From JAUZPB01 sp037140715 (GTDB lineage Bacteria > Bacteroidota > Ignavibacteria > Ignavibacteriales > SURF-24): DNA of 43,756 nt. Location of the stretch: assembly GCA_037140715.1 (NCBI GenBank), contig JBAXDX010000015.1, positions 1-43,756 on the forward strand, in the 5' to 3' direction. The notes under the pieces are model-generated. The model did no database searches, was not told where the DNA came from, and was given only the letters and a program-made list of their open reading frames with translations. Of the stretch, positions 1-8,245 are shown in pieces; the first letter of the stretch is position 1; each line of letters begins with the position of its first letter. A program made the position numbers and the translations under genes.

Positions 1-975
1 TGGCGGGTAAATTAAAGTATGATTACCCACTATAAACAACATAGAGCCATTTTTACCGCTTGCTATAATTCCATTAAGATATTCTTTGGATTTATTTTCT
101 GTAATTCTTGGCTTCAGCAGTTCAGAAAACCCGATAATAGCGTTCATCGGTGTACGTATCTCATGACTCATGTTAGCAAGAAAAATACCCTTTGCCCTGT
201 CAGCGCTTTCCGCTATTTCTCTGGCATTTTTTATTTCTTCCTCCGCCTGCTTCCTGAGTGTAATATCTTCCTTCATAGCCACAAAATGAGTAATCCGGTC
301 TCTTGAATTTTTAATCGGTGAAATGGTTACCATTTCCCAATAAAGTTCTCCATTCTTTTTCTTATTCAGCAACTCGCCACACCAGTTATTGCCTTCAAGA
401 ATCATCATCCATAGTTCTTTATATATTTCATCTTTTATCTTACCGGATTTTAATATCCTCGTATTCCTGCCAATTACTTCAGCTGAAGAATAGCCTGTCT
501 TTTGAACAAACATCAGATTTACAAATTCAATATTTCCACTGATGTCTGTAATCACTACTGAAATAGGACTTTGAACCGTTGCCCTTGAAAGTCTCCTTAA
601 TTCCTCCTCAGCATGTTCCCTGTCAATAATCTCGCTGTTTAAATCTTCTCTCTGATTATAGTTCTTTATAATCCTGCCCGCTATGCTACCAAATTCATTT
701 GGTATTTTTTGCAGTTTTCTGATACCAGATATATTTTCATCGTTCAGACCCGTATCAATCACGCTTACAGGCTTTATTATATTTTTAAACAACCGGTTGT
801 CTATTACCGCAATTAAAATAATCCCTGAGATTATAATAAAAAAGAACTCATAGACGACATAACCGCTGAATTCATCCTGACTGTCTCCGACTTTTTGGAA
901 CAGGTAAATTCCTGTTAGTAAAACAGCAAAAAAAACGGAGAGAATTAGAATTATTTGAAACCGGAATTTCCTCAA
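1..975 (-). CDS. PAS-domain sensor histidine kinase, C-terminus cut by window edge
   Basis: 325 codons are readable in one open frame that runs off the left edge. The start is a TTG at 973-975 preceded by an AAAGGA ribosome-binding site. The N-terminus has two hydrophobic segments (about residues 5-26 and 44-58), so the protein is membrane anchored. A PAS domain covers about 133-235 (TDISGNIEFVN, later HFVAMKEDIT), followed by a short linker helix and the HisKA H-box MSHEIRTPMNAI with phosphoacceptor His271. The ATPase domain lies outside the window. By family it should autophosphorylate and pass phosphate to a response regulator. After IIASGKN (about residue 309) the sequence no longer resembles the usual LINDILDLSKIE helix, so the frame near the edge may be disrupted. 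The gene downstream of the edge is unseen and its partner is unknown. Confidence 0.85.
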   Translation of the reverse strand, partial: MRKFRFQIILILSVFFAVLLTGIYLFQKVGDSQDEFSGYVVYEFFFIIISGIILIAVIDNRLFKNIIKPVSVIDTGLNDENISGIRKLQKIPNEFGSIAGRIIKNYNQREDLNSEIIDREHAEEELRRLSRATVQSPISVVITDISGNIEFVNLMFVQKTGYSSAEVIGRNTRILKSGKIKDEIYKELWMMILEGNNWCGELLNKKKNGELYWEMVTISPIKNSRDRITHFVAMKEDITLRKQAEEEIKNAREIAESADRAKGIFLANMSHEIRTPMNAIIGFSELLKPRITENKSKEYLNGIIASGKNGSMLFIVGNHTLIYPP

Positions 976-1115
976 GTCTGTTATTCCTTTCTATCTTTAT
1001 CTAAAGTTATAGTGCAATATATCAAATATTAATCGTATTGTAACTTCCCGATTGCAAAAATTAGTGTACGATTATGATTAAGACAGAAAATCGCGCGATG
1101 TTTTTTTTCGGATGC

Positions 1116-4100
1116 TTATGCTTCCGCTCCCGGCTTTAATATAATTCCCTTATTCTGATGACCGTTTATCTTAATTGACATTGGCTCGTCAAAGCAAAGG
1201 TGTTTTACAAACTCACCTTCCGCTGATATTTTCTGCTCTGCCAGCCACGCCCAGTCGATAAAACCCTGACTGATAAAGGAATTGACAGTAAAGTATCCGA
1301 CTCTGAATGAAGTGATATTCTGAAAAAAGTGAGAACCCTGCGATGGCGTTACGTTAAAATCCTTAAATCCTGACTCAACAATTGCACTGGCACCTGAGAT
1401 TTGTTCCCAGACAACAGGAATCCCAAGCCACTTATCCAGCGAACCCAACCGCCCAACTCCGATAAGAATATAAGGCTTCTTAAGCGCAATAAGTTTCGCA
1501 TTAAACATCCCTATTTCCATAGCAGTTACCTGGCTTTTCCCACGGTCAAATTTTTCAATATCAACTACTACTATATCATAAATTCCGTTTGTCACCCCAT
1601 TGCCAAGCGCCTGACCACTCCAGACTAAAATATCCTCCGGCTTATAATGGTCGATGCGCAGTTCCTCGATTTCGCTGTTAAGCACAAGCGGACGCATCTG
1701 CAATAGTCCGAATTCCTTTGGCTCTCCCTGCATGACTTTCAGATTAACCGCAAATTCAATTTCTACCTGCGCACCCATTCCCCAGCGACCAATATCAAGT
1801 ATAATATCAAGTATCTCCGGAAGCGGAAATATTTTCTGCTTAAGTATCGGAGCAAGAGTAACTATCCTGTGCCCTGCCCTCGAAATTCCGTCATAAACTG
1901 AATCGTTTTCCGGCGAATAAGTAGAACCCGTGTAATATAAAGAACCGTCTTTCTCCGCATCGCTTAGATTATAACGCTGTACCAGCATATCACGGCAACC
2001 TGTTGTAGCATCCTTTAAACTACTGTGCAGATTTAATGCAAAAAATTCCTGCTGTGCATTCCTCACGGTTTCCTTTACAGAATAAAACTGAAGCAGATGC
2101 CGCGGATACTTAGGACAAAAACGCACCGAATTGCCCCCGTCAACAACCATCCTGCCAAGACCAAGCGCCACAAGAGCAATTCCATCAGAAAATTTCTGGG
2201 GTGGAACAGGATAAAAGTTGTATGACTTTGCCACTCCCGCAAAATCAGGATAAAAACGCTCGTCATGCTGCGAACCTGCCATCTGCTGAATAATAACCGC
2301 CATCTTCTCTTCTTCAGGACGGTAAGACGTCGCTTTCATGTAATCTTTAGCAGACCTGTAGAAGGTAGAAGCATAGACTCTCCTGATGCTGTTAAGTAAC
2401 TCCCTTAATCTCTCCCCCTTATCCGGATTGTTATTAGGCAACATATAGGTCTGATATACTCCCGCAAACGGCTGATACTGCGAGTCTTCCAACAGACTCG
2501 ATGAACGTACGGCAAGCGGAACATGAACGATGCCAAGGTATTCCTCAAGTTTATGTTTTATTTCTTTCGGGAATTTCTTCGCTTCAAGGAATGCCCTGGT
2601 AATTACATCGTCATCCGACTCGCTTAACGCTAAATTAATAAGCCGGTTCTCTTCAAGAAACTGATCAAATACGTCAGAACCAATTACAATTGCCGAAGGT
2701 ACAAATATTATTACATCCTTAAATCTTTCCCGCAGATTGTATTTATAAATCAGATTATTAATAAAACCGAGACCGCGCGCCTTGCCCCCAATCGAGCCAC
2801 CCCCAATCCGCGCAAAACTATTCTTTACATCAAATGAATCTTTTTCAAAATCAGTTATTATACCGCGCCCCCTGCTTTCAAGATAAGACTGAATGGCTCC
2901 TGTAAGCTCATTCCTTAAAGCCACAACCGAAGGGAAATCACTAACTTTGTGAGGCCTCAGTTGATGAGCAAGTAAAAATTCTGCCCGCGCCTTGAGCCAG
3001 TTGGAAAAATGATTCCGTTCAGCATGGTATAAAATACTTTCATCCGGAACTGTCTTAAGCTGCTCTTCAAAGGTTTTTAGATTATAAGCAACTCCAACAT
3101 CTCTTCCGTCAGGAGTGGAAAATATAAAATTGCCAAAGCCGAAGTGGCGTACAATAAACTCGCTTAACTCATGAAGAAGCCTTGGCGAATTCTTTAATAA
3201 GAATGATGCCCCGGTCTGTGCCGCTATTTCTGCAAACCCCGCATTACTCGACTGAAGAAGCACCGGAATATCAGCATGCAACACTTTTACGTTTCGCACG
3301 AACTTTATGCCCGCTTCAGAATCTTTCTTTCCGTTATAACGGAAATTAATATCGGAAATAATACCAAGTATATATTCGGAATATTTTTCGTAGTAAGCCC
3401 ACGCTTCTTCATAAGTTGTGCAAAGCAGAATCTTGGGACGGGTCCTCATTCTTAGATACTTATGGGTAAGATTAACACCTTCGGAAATAAGTCTCTGCGA
3501 CTGCTTCAATATCTCGGTATATATAATCGGAAGATAGGACGAGTAAAATTTAACATTATCTTCTATCAGAATAATCGACTGCACACCTACAAGCTTTGTA
3601 TCGTTCTCAACATTCATACGGTCTTCAACACATTTAATAATGCCAATCAGAAGCCGGTAATCCCCCTGCCAGATAAATATGCGCTCAAAAATAGAAATAT
3701 CATAACCGGTTACAAGTTCTTTCCGTTCCTGATTATCATAGGCAAGAAGTATTATGGGTATCTTCTCATTAACCTCACGGATTTTCTTTGCAAACCTGAC
3801 TACGTGCATATCCTCAATATGAAGCGTAGTAATGACAAGGTTATACTGATTATCCTTTAAAGCATCCAGCGCCTCTGCTCCGTTCGAAACGTGCGTAAGC
3901 TCCGGCGTATAACTCAGATTCAGTCCCTGATACTCACGCCTGAGCAGTTCATATAATCTTCCGTCCTCTTCAAATAAGTATGAGTCATAAAGACTTGAAA
4001 CCAGCAGTATATCACGGATTTTATAGGGCATAAGCTTCTGAAATCTCTGAAACCTTTGCCCCGTCATTTCTTCTGTTCTAAGCTGCTCTATTATGCTCAT
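1116..4100 (-). CDS. Two receiver-like domains fused to a PPDK/PEP-synthase-type ATP-binding domain
   Basis: 994 residues. A first receiver-like fold (about 28-150) is degenerate, with TTL where the phospho-Asp should be. A second (about 172-310) keeps the receiver signature: acidic pair E180-D181, acceptor D250, Ser284/285 and Lys303. From about 431 to the end lies a pyruvate-phosphate-dikinase N-terminal domain, shown by RIGGGSIGGKARGLGF and by AVRSSSLLEDS with FAGVY (about 530-547), the ATP-binding part of PEP synthase and PPDK. The phosphohistidine TSHxA swivel domain and the PEP-binding barrel are absent, so this is not a complete PEP synthase. I infer a receiver-controlled phosphotransferase with unknown substrate. 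Such PEP/pyruvate-binding-domain proteins occur in Bacteroidota and relatives. It lies 140 bp upstream of the histidine kinase on the same strand, which makes that kinase a candidate partner. Confidence 0.8.
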   Translation of the reverse strand: MSIIEQLRTEEMTGQRFQRFQKLMPYKIRDILLVSSLYDSYLFEEDGRLYELLRREYQGLNLSYTPELTHVSNGAEALDALKDNQYNLVITTLHIEDMHVVRFAKKIREVNEKIPIILLAYDNQERKELVTGYDISIFERIFIWQGDYRLLIGIIKCVEDRMNVENDTKLVGVQSIILIEDNVKFYSSYLPIIYTEILKQSQRLISEGVNLTHKYLRMRTRPKILLCTTYEEAWAYYEKYSEYILGIISDINFRYNGKKDSEAGIKFVRNVKVLHADIPVLLQSSNAGFAEIAAQTGASFLLKNSPRLLHELSEFIVRHFGFGNFIFSTPDGRDVGVAYNLKTFEEQLKTVPDESILYHAERNHFSNWLKARAEFLLAHQLRPHKVSDFPSVVALRNELTGAIQSYLESRGRGIITDFEKDSFDVKNSFARIGGGSIGGKARGLGFINNLIYKYNLRERFKDVIIFVPSAIVIGSDVFDQFLEENRLINLALSESDDDVITRAFLEAKKFPKEIKHKLEEYLGIVHVPLAVRSSSLLEDSQYQPFAGVYQTYMLPNNNPDKGERLRELLNSIRRVYASTFYRSAKDYMKATSYRPEEEKMAVIIQQMAGSQHDERFYPDFAGVAKSYNFYPVPPQKFSDGIALVALGLGRMVVDGGNSVRFCPKYPRHLLQFYSVKETVRNAQQEFFALNLHSSLKDATTGCRDMLVQRYNLSDAEKDGSLYYTGSTYSPENDSVYDGISRAGHRIVTLAPILKQKIFPLPEILDIILDIGRWGMGAQVEIEFAVNLKVMQGEPKEFGLLQMRPLVLNSEIEELRIDHYKPEDILVWSGQALGNGVTNGIYDIVVVDIEKFDRGKSQVTAMEIGMFNAKLIALKKPYILIGVGRLGSLDKWLGIPVVWEQISGASAIVESGFKDFNVTPSQGSHFFQNITSFRVGYFTVNSFISQGFIDWAWLAEQKISAEGEFVKHLCFDEPMSIKINGHQNKGIILKPGAEA

Positions 4101-4299
4101 ATCAGCCTGCCTTGATTGTATGAATATTTATATCAACCGGGGAATGCCCTGTGCTGTACCATTGTAGCAGTTGCATGATTTTTCCCCGGAGTCAGATGCC
4201 TGCCAAATATTGTCAGGTTAAGATGTTTTTTATTGCCCCTGCAGGGATAAAATGTCTGCAAATACGAAAACAGCCCCGGTATTTCTCTTTTTAATGTAT

Positions 4300-4870
4300 T
4301 TCCATACCATCCGAAGTCTCCGGACGACCATCCGAGACTCCTGGACGACTGTACGAGGTCTCTGGAAGGAAAAAATCAGTTAACTTTTGTCTGTACGATG
4401 TTCCTGGAAGCTATCTTAACTCTCCAGATGACTGTACGATGTTCCTGGATGTCTATCTGAAGTCTCCGGACGACCATCCGAGACTCCTGGAAATCATCCT
4501 AAGTCTCCGGATGACTATCCGAGGTTCCTGGAAATCATCCGAAGTCTCCGGACGGCTATCCGAGGTTCCTGGAAATCATCCGAAGTCTCCGGACGACCAT
4601 CTGAAGTCTCTGGATGACAACCTGCAACTCCTGGATGACAACCTGCAACTCCTGGACGACAACCTGCAACTCCTGGATGACCATCTGAAGTCTCTGGATG
4701 ACAACCTGCAACTCCTGGACGACCATCTGAAGTCTCTGGATGACAACCTGCAACTCCTGGACGACCATCTGAAGTCTCCGGATGACAACCTGCAACTCCT
4801 GGACGACCATCTGAAGTCTCTGGATGACAAACTGCAACTCCTGGACGACCATCTGAAGTCTCCGGAAAAT
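4300..4870. repeat. 21-bp (partly 20-bp) tandem repeat minisatellite
   Basis: The 850-bp gap between the PPDK-like gene and the BNR pseudogene is mostly a tandem repeat. The two main unit types are GATGACAACCTGCAACTCCT plus G, and GACGACCATCTGAAGTCTCT plus G, and they alternate in the right half (about 4607-4865). The left half (about 4300-4600) is more degenerate, includes several 20-bp units, and is interrupted at about 4366-4420. Because the unit is near 21 bp, several frames stay open and translate into heptads (DDNLQLL/DDHLKSL on plus; QELQVVI/QRLQMVV on minus). Each plus-strand start lies inside the repeat, so I treat the region as non-coding repeat. The flanks (4101-4299 and 4871-4951) show nothing recognisable. 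Confidence 0.85.
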
Positions 4871-4951
4871 AATCCTGAAACTACTTTTGTCCGGCTTTAG
4901 AAAATTTTTTCATACCTTTGAACGTATCCTGACATGCCGGCGAAACAGGTT

Positions 4952-7553
4952 TTATCTTAGCAGTATCATCTTTTTTACCTCGCTAAAACTACCTGCCTGA
5001 ATCTTATAAATATAAATCCCGCTGGCAAGACTGCCGGCATTCATTTCAGCGGAATATTCACCAGGCGTTTTATCTTCATTTACAAGTACTGCTGTCTCTT
5101 TCCCCTGAATATCATACACTTTTATTGTTACAAATGATTTTTCAGGAATGGAATAGTTTATCCGCGTTGAAGGATTGAACGGATTGGGATAATTCTGAGA
5201 AAGGAACCAGCCTGATATCCTGCGACCATGTTTCAAAGAATTTATTGAAGTAACTGTATTAAGATTTATTTTATACATCGAACGTCCGTGCGTTCCAATT
5301 ACAAGGTAATTTGAAATCGGATGAATTTTCATATCATTCACAGGAACGACAGGCAGTCCCATTCCAAGCGTCTGCCAGGACTGTCCCAGGTTAAAGCTTA
5401 CAAAAGCGCCGACATCGCTCCCAAGGTAAAGAATATTCTGGTCGTTAAGATCAACGGCAAAAGCATTAACCGGAGCATCCGGAAGATTTGAACTAATATC
5501 CTGCCACGTCTGTCCGTAATCATCGCTCCTGAAAACATGCGACTGAGGATCTCGCCATTTAAGTCCCGAAAAAGTTACATAAACAACATTTTCTTTCTTA
5601 GGATCGGCAACAACTCTTGTTACCCAGCGATTCGGCAGTCCATTGTTTATTCTATTCCATGATTGTCCGTAATCTTTAGAAACCCGGACCTGACCGTCAT
5701 CCGTACCGACATAAATCACATTCTGATTTGACGGAACAACCGAGATAGTGGTAATGGAGTTCCCTGAACTATCTATAGTAAGATTACCGCTTACAGCTTT
5801 CCAGCTTGTGGCACCATCTGTAGTTCTGTATATTCTGTTTGTGCCGTAATAAAGCACCCTGCTGTTATGCGGATCCATAATAACAGGAGTTGACCAGTTC
5901 TTAGGCTCATCAGGACTAATTCCGTTAGTTGCTATAAAAAAAGTATTGCCTCCGTCAACAGATTTACCAAGCACTCCATTCTGATACTCCGCATAAATTA
6001 TATCCGGGTCAGTAAAATCCACAGCACAGTAAAACCCGTCACCTCCGTAAATACCTTTCCAGTCGTTTGTCTTGCCGGATAATGTCCTGATTGTATTATT
6101 ATCCTGAGTCCCACCATAAAATGCAAGCGGATTTGTATAATCGAGAGCTATTTCATAAAACTGAGTAACAGGAATATTTACCGGCTGAGACCAACTGATA
6201 CCACCGTCAGTCGAGATATTCATACCCCCGTCATTTCCGCTAATAATATAATCTGGATCATTCGGATTAAACGCGAGCGCGTGGTGGTCCGGATGTAGTT
6301 GCGATGGACCGTCATATCCATATAAAATCGGCCAGGTACTGCCCGTCAGATGATCTCATAAAGGCGACATCCATAACATAAACAATATCAGGATTAACCG
6401 GATGAACCCTTAACTGCCCGAAATACCAGCTAAAGTTACTTGTCCCTGATGTAATCTTATTTAAGGGATCCATTCTCGACCAGCTGTTACCATAATCTGA
6501 CGTCTTATATAAACCAGTTACGAAATATCCATCAGTATAAAGAGCATATATTATCGCCGGATTTGTCCTGCTCTGAGCCAGTCCGATTCTTCCTACATTT
6601 TGCACTAATGAATTAGGAAGCCCGGTTGAACTCCCAAGTAAACTCCAGGACTTGCCAGCGTCTGTCGAACGGTATATACCGCTTGATGGTCCATAAAGAT
6701 GAGCACTCGAAGGTCTGCGGACTCTCTCCCACATCGCAACCATAAGAAAAGATGGATTAACCGGATCCATTATAATATCAATTGCACCGGTTGAATCGGA
6801 AACAAAAAGAGACCTCTGCCATGACTGCCCGCCATCCGTACTTTTATAAACACCCCGCTGCGAATTTGGCGCGAAATAAGAACCAACAGCGGCTACATAA
6901 ATATTATTAGAATTAACCGGGTCTATTATAACTCTGCCAATGGAAACGGAACTATCCAGACCCACGTAGCTCCAGGTATTGCCACCATTTAAGGATTTAT
7001 AAATTCCGCCACCGGGAAAATTATTATGCCCTCCGTTTGCTTCGCCTGTGCCAACATAAATAATATCAGGATTATTTGGGTCAACAGCTATATCTCCAAT
7101 TGTAAGAGTCGCCTGCTCATCGAATACAGCCCTCCATGTTCTTCCCATATCAGTTGATTTTAACACACCCCCAGTTGCCGCACCGGCATAAACAATATCA
7201 GGATACTTCGGATTAAATTCAATATCAACAATCCGTCCGCCGATATTTACCGGTCCGACAAATTCCCATTGTGAAAGCCACGCCCCTTTCTTAAGATAAT
7301 CTATCTCCGTCCGGAACCTTAACCGTTGAGTTTCTTCAATCGCACGTTTATAGGCAAGCGGATCGGAGTTAAAGAACGGATAGGTTCTTTTAATCCATTC
7401 AAAATCTGACGGGTATTTATTTACCGCCCCTGCTTTCTTTTCCTTTCTTCCATCTCGATGTTTTACAATCCGGGATTTATTGTCTGTAAATCTACCGGCA
7501 ATACCAAATAAAAGCACAAAAGCGACAATGGCAATAATAAGCTACTTCTTCAT
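4952..7553 (-). pseudogene. Broken gene for a secreted BNR/sortilin-like repeat protein with T9SS sorting domain
   Basis: One gene of about 865 codons in two reading frames. The natural start is ATG at 7551-7553 with GGAG six bases upstream. It opens MKK, then an in-frame TAG (7542-7544), then LIIAIVAFVLLFGIAG, a signal peptide. The first frame runs to a stop at 6312 (6312-7517 is open). The second frame (4952 to about 6340) continues the same protein as DGPSQLHPDHHALAFNPNDP. Restoring two G residues at the GGG of 6342-6344 would read DGGSTWPILYGYDGPSQ, joining the halves. The protein is made of BNR/Asp-box repeats (STDGGQSWQ, SDDYGQTWQ and others), a beta-propeller class. It ends in a type-A T9SS C-terminal domain (NYPNPFNPST to KKMILLR), so the intact ancestor was exported and anchored at the cell surface. 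Two independent lesions suggest decay. Sequencing error at the G run cannot explain the amber codon. Confidence 0.8.
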
Positions 7554-7655
7554 TTATTCTCCGTTTTTTTTGAGAACCAAGATATTAATAGCAGAACAAA
7601 ATTTAAACATAAAAAATGAGAAACTGCTATTTACTTTCCTGTCAGCCGGACGAAC

Positions 7656-7683
7656 AAAAAAAAAACCCGTCATTACTGACAGG
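7656..7683 (-). terminator. Intrinsic terminator after hsp20
   Basis: Read on the minus strand: CCTGTCA, loop GTAA, TGACGGG (7 bp with one G-T pair), then ten T residues (7656-7665). It lies 76 bp beyond the hsp20 stop and about 100 bp before the start of the BNR pseudogene. It should end the heat-shock transcript and separate it from the secreted-protein gene. Confidence 0.8.
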
Positions 7684-7759
7684 CTTTAAATGATAAGGAA
7701 AACTTTTCGGAAGACTCTATAAACAATTGAGTCCCCATAAATTCTGCATAAAAAACTTT

Positions 7760-8167
7760 TTACCTGATTTCGATATCTTTTGGCTTTGCCCTTTCATGCT
7801 TCGGCAAATTAATAATAAGCTGTCCATTCTCAAGCCTTGCCGATATCTTTTGGTCGTCAATGCTGTTCGAGATTTTGAACCTGCGGTAAAAATTGCCAAG
7901 CTGACTTTCATTTAAGATATACTTACGGCTTAAAAGCTCCTTATACTCAACCTTACCCATAATGATAAGACTGTTATCCTCATACTTAATTTTAACATTC
8001 TCCTTCACAACTCCCGGCATATTAGCTGAAAGCACATACTCATCGGGGGTTTCATAAACATCAACATTGGGGGCTGTCCAGCATTCCTTCTCAAGAGCCT
8101 CATCCCAGTTTGTTGTTGCAGTTACAGTTTCCTGTTCCTGAAGCAATTCATTATTTGTGTTTTCCAT
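7760..8167 (-). CDS. Small heat shock protein, Hsp20/alpha-crystallin family
   Basis: 135 residues from the start MENTNN at 8167, chosen because AAAAAGGAAAAGAAA upstream gives a ribosome-binding site. The longer frame to 8206 would begin inside a hairpin loop. The alpha-crystallin domain starts near APNVDVYETPDEYVLSANMPGV and includes FYRRFKIS and ARLENGQLIINLPK. The C-terminal tail ends DIEIR, the I-x-I motif that links subunits into oligomers. By family it is an ATP-independent holdase in the cytoplasm that keeps unfolding proteins soluble for DnaK. It is 78 bp downstream of dnaK on the same strand and is followed by a strong terminator, so the two are probably one heat-shock unit or co-regulated units. 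Confidence 0.92.
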   Translation of the reverse strand: MENTNNELLQEQETVTATTNWDEALEKECWTAPNVDVYETPDEYVLSANMPGVVKENVKIKYEDNSLIIMGKVEYKELLSRKYILNESQLGNFYRRFKISNSIDDQKISARLENGQLIINLPKHERAKPKDIEIR

Positions 8168-8193
8168 TTTCTTTTCCTTTTTTATTAAAATTT

Positions 8194-8217
8194 GGCGGAC
8201 ACCCATACTTGTCCGCC
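8194..8217 (-). other. Perfect hairpin between dnaK and hsp20
   Basis: GGCGGACA and TGTCCGCC form an 8-bp GC-rich stem with an 8-nt loop. It starts 28 bp after the dnaK stop and ends 26 bp before the hsp20 start. On the minus strand it is followed by AAATTTTAAT, not a clean T run, so it is a weak terminator at best. It may instead be an mRNA-stabilising or processing element that sets dnaK above hsp20 (inference). Confidence 0.6.
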
Positions 8218-8245
8218 ACGTTTTCCTTAATAATATAAGATTAAA

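Noticed and set aside
4439..4900. 153-residue plus-strand coiled-coil gene
   Set aside because: Its start lies inside the minisatellite without a ribosome-binding site, and the open frame is a product of the 21-bp unit length.
8168..8206. Longer Hsp20 start at 8206
   Set aside because: That ATG is inside the loop of a GC-rich hairpin and lacks a ribosome-binding site, while 8167 has one and fits the family length.
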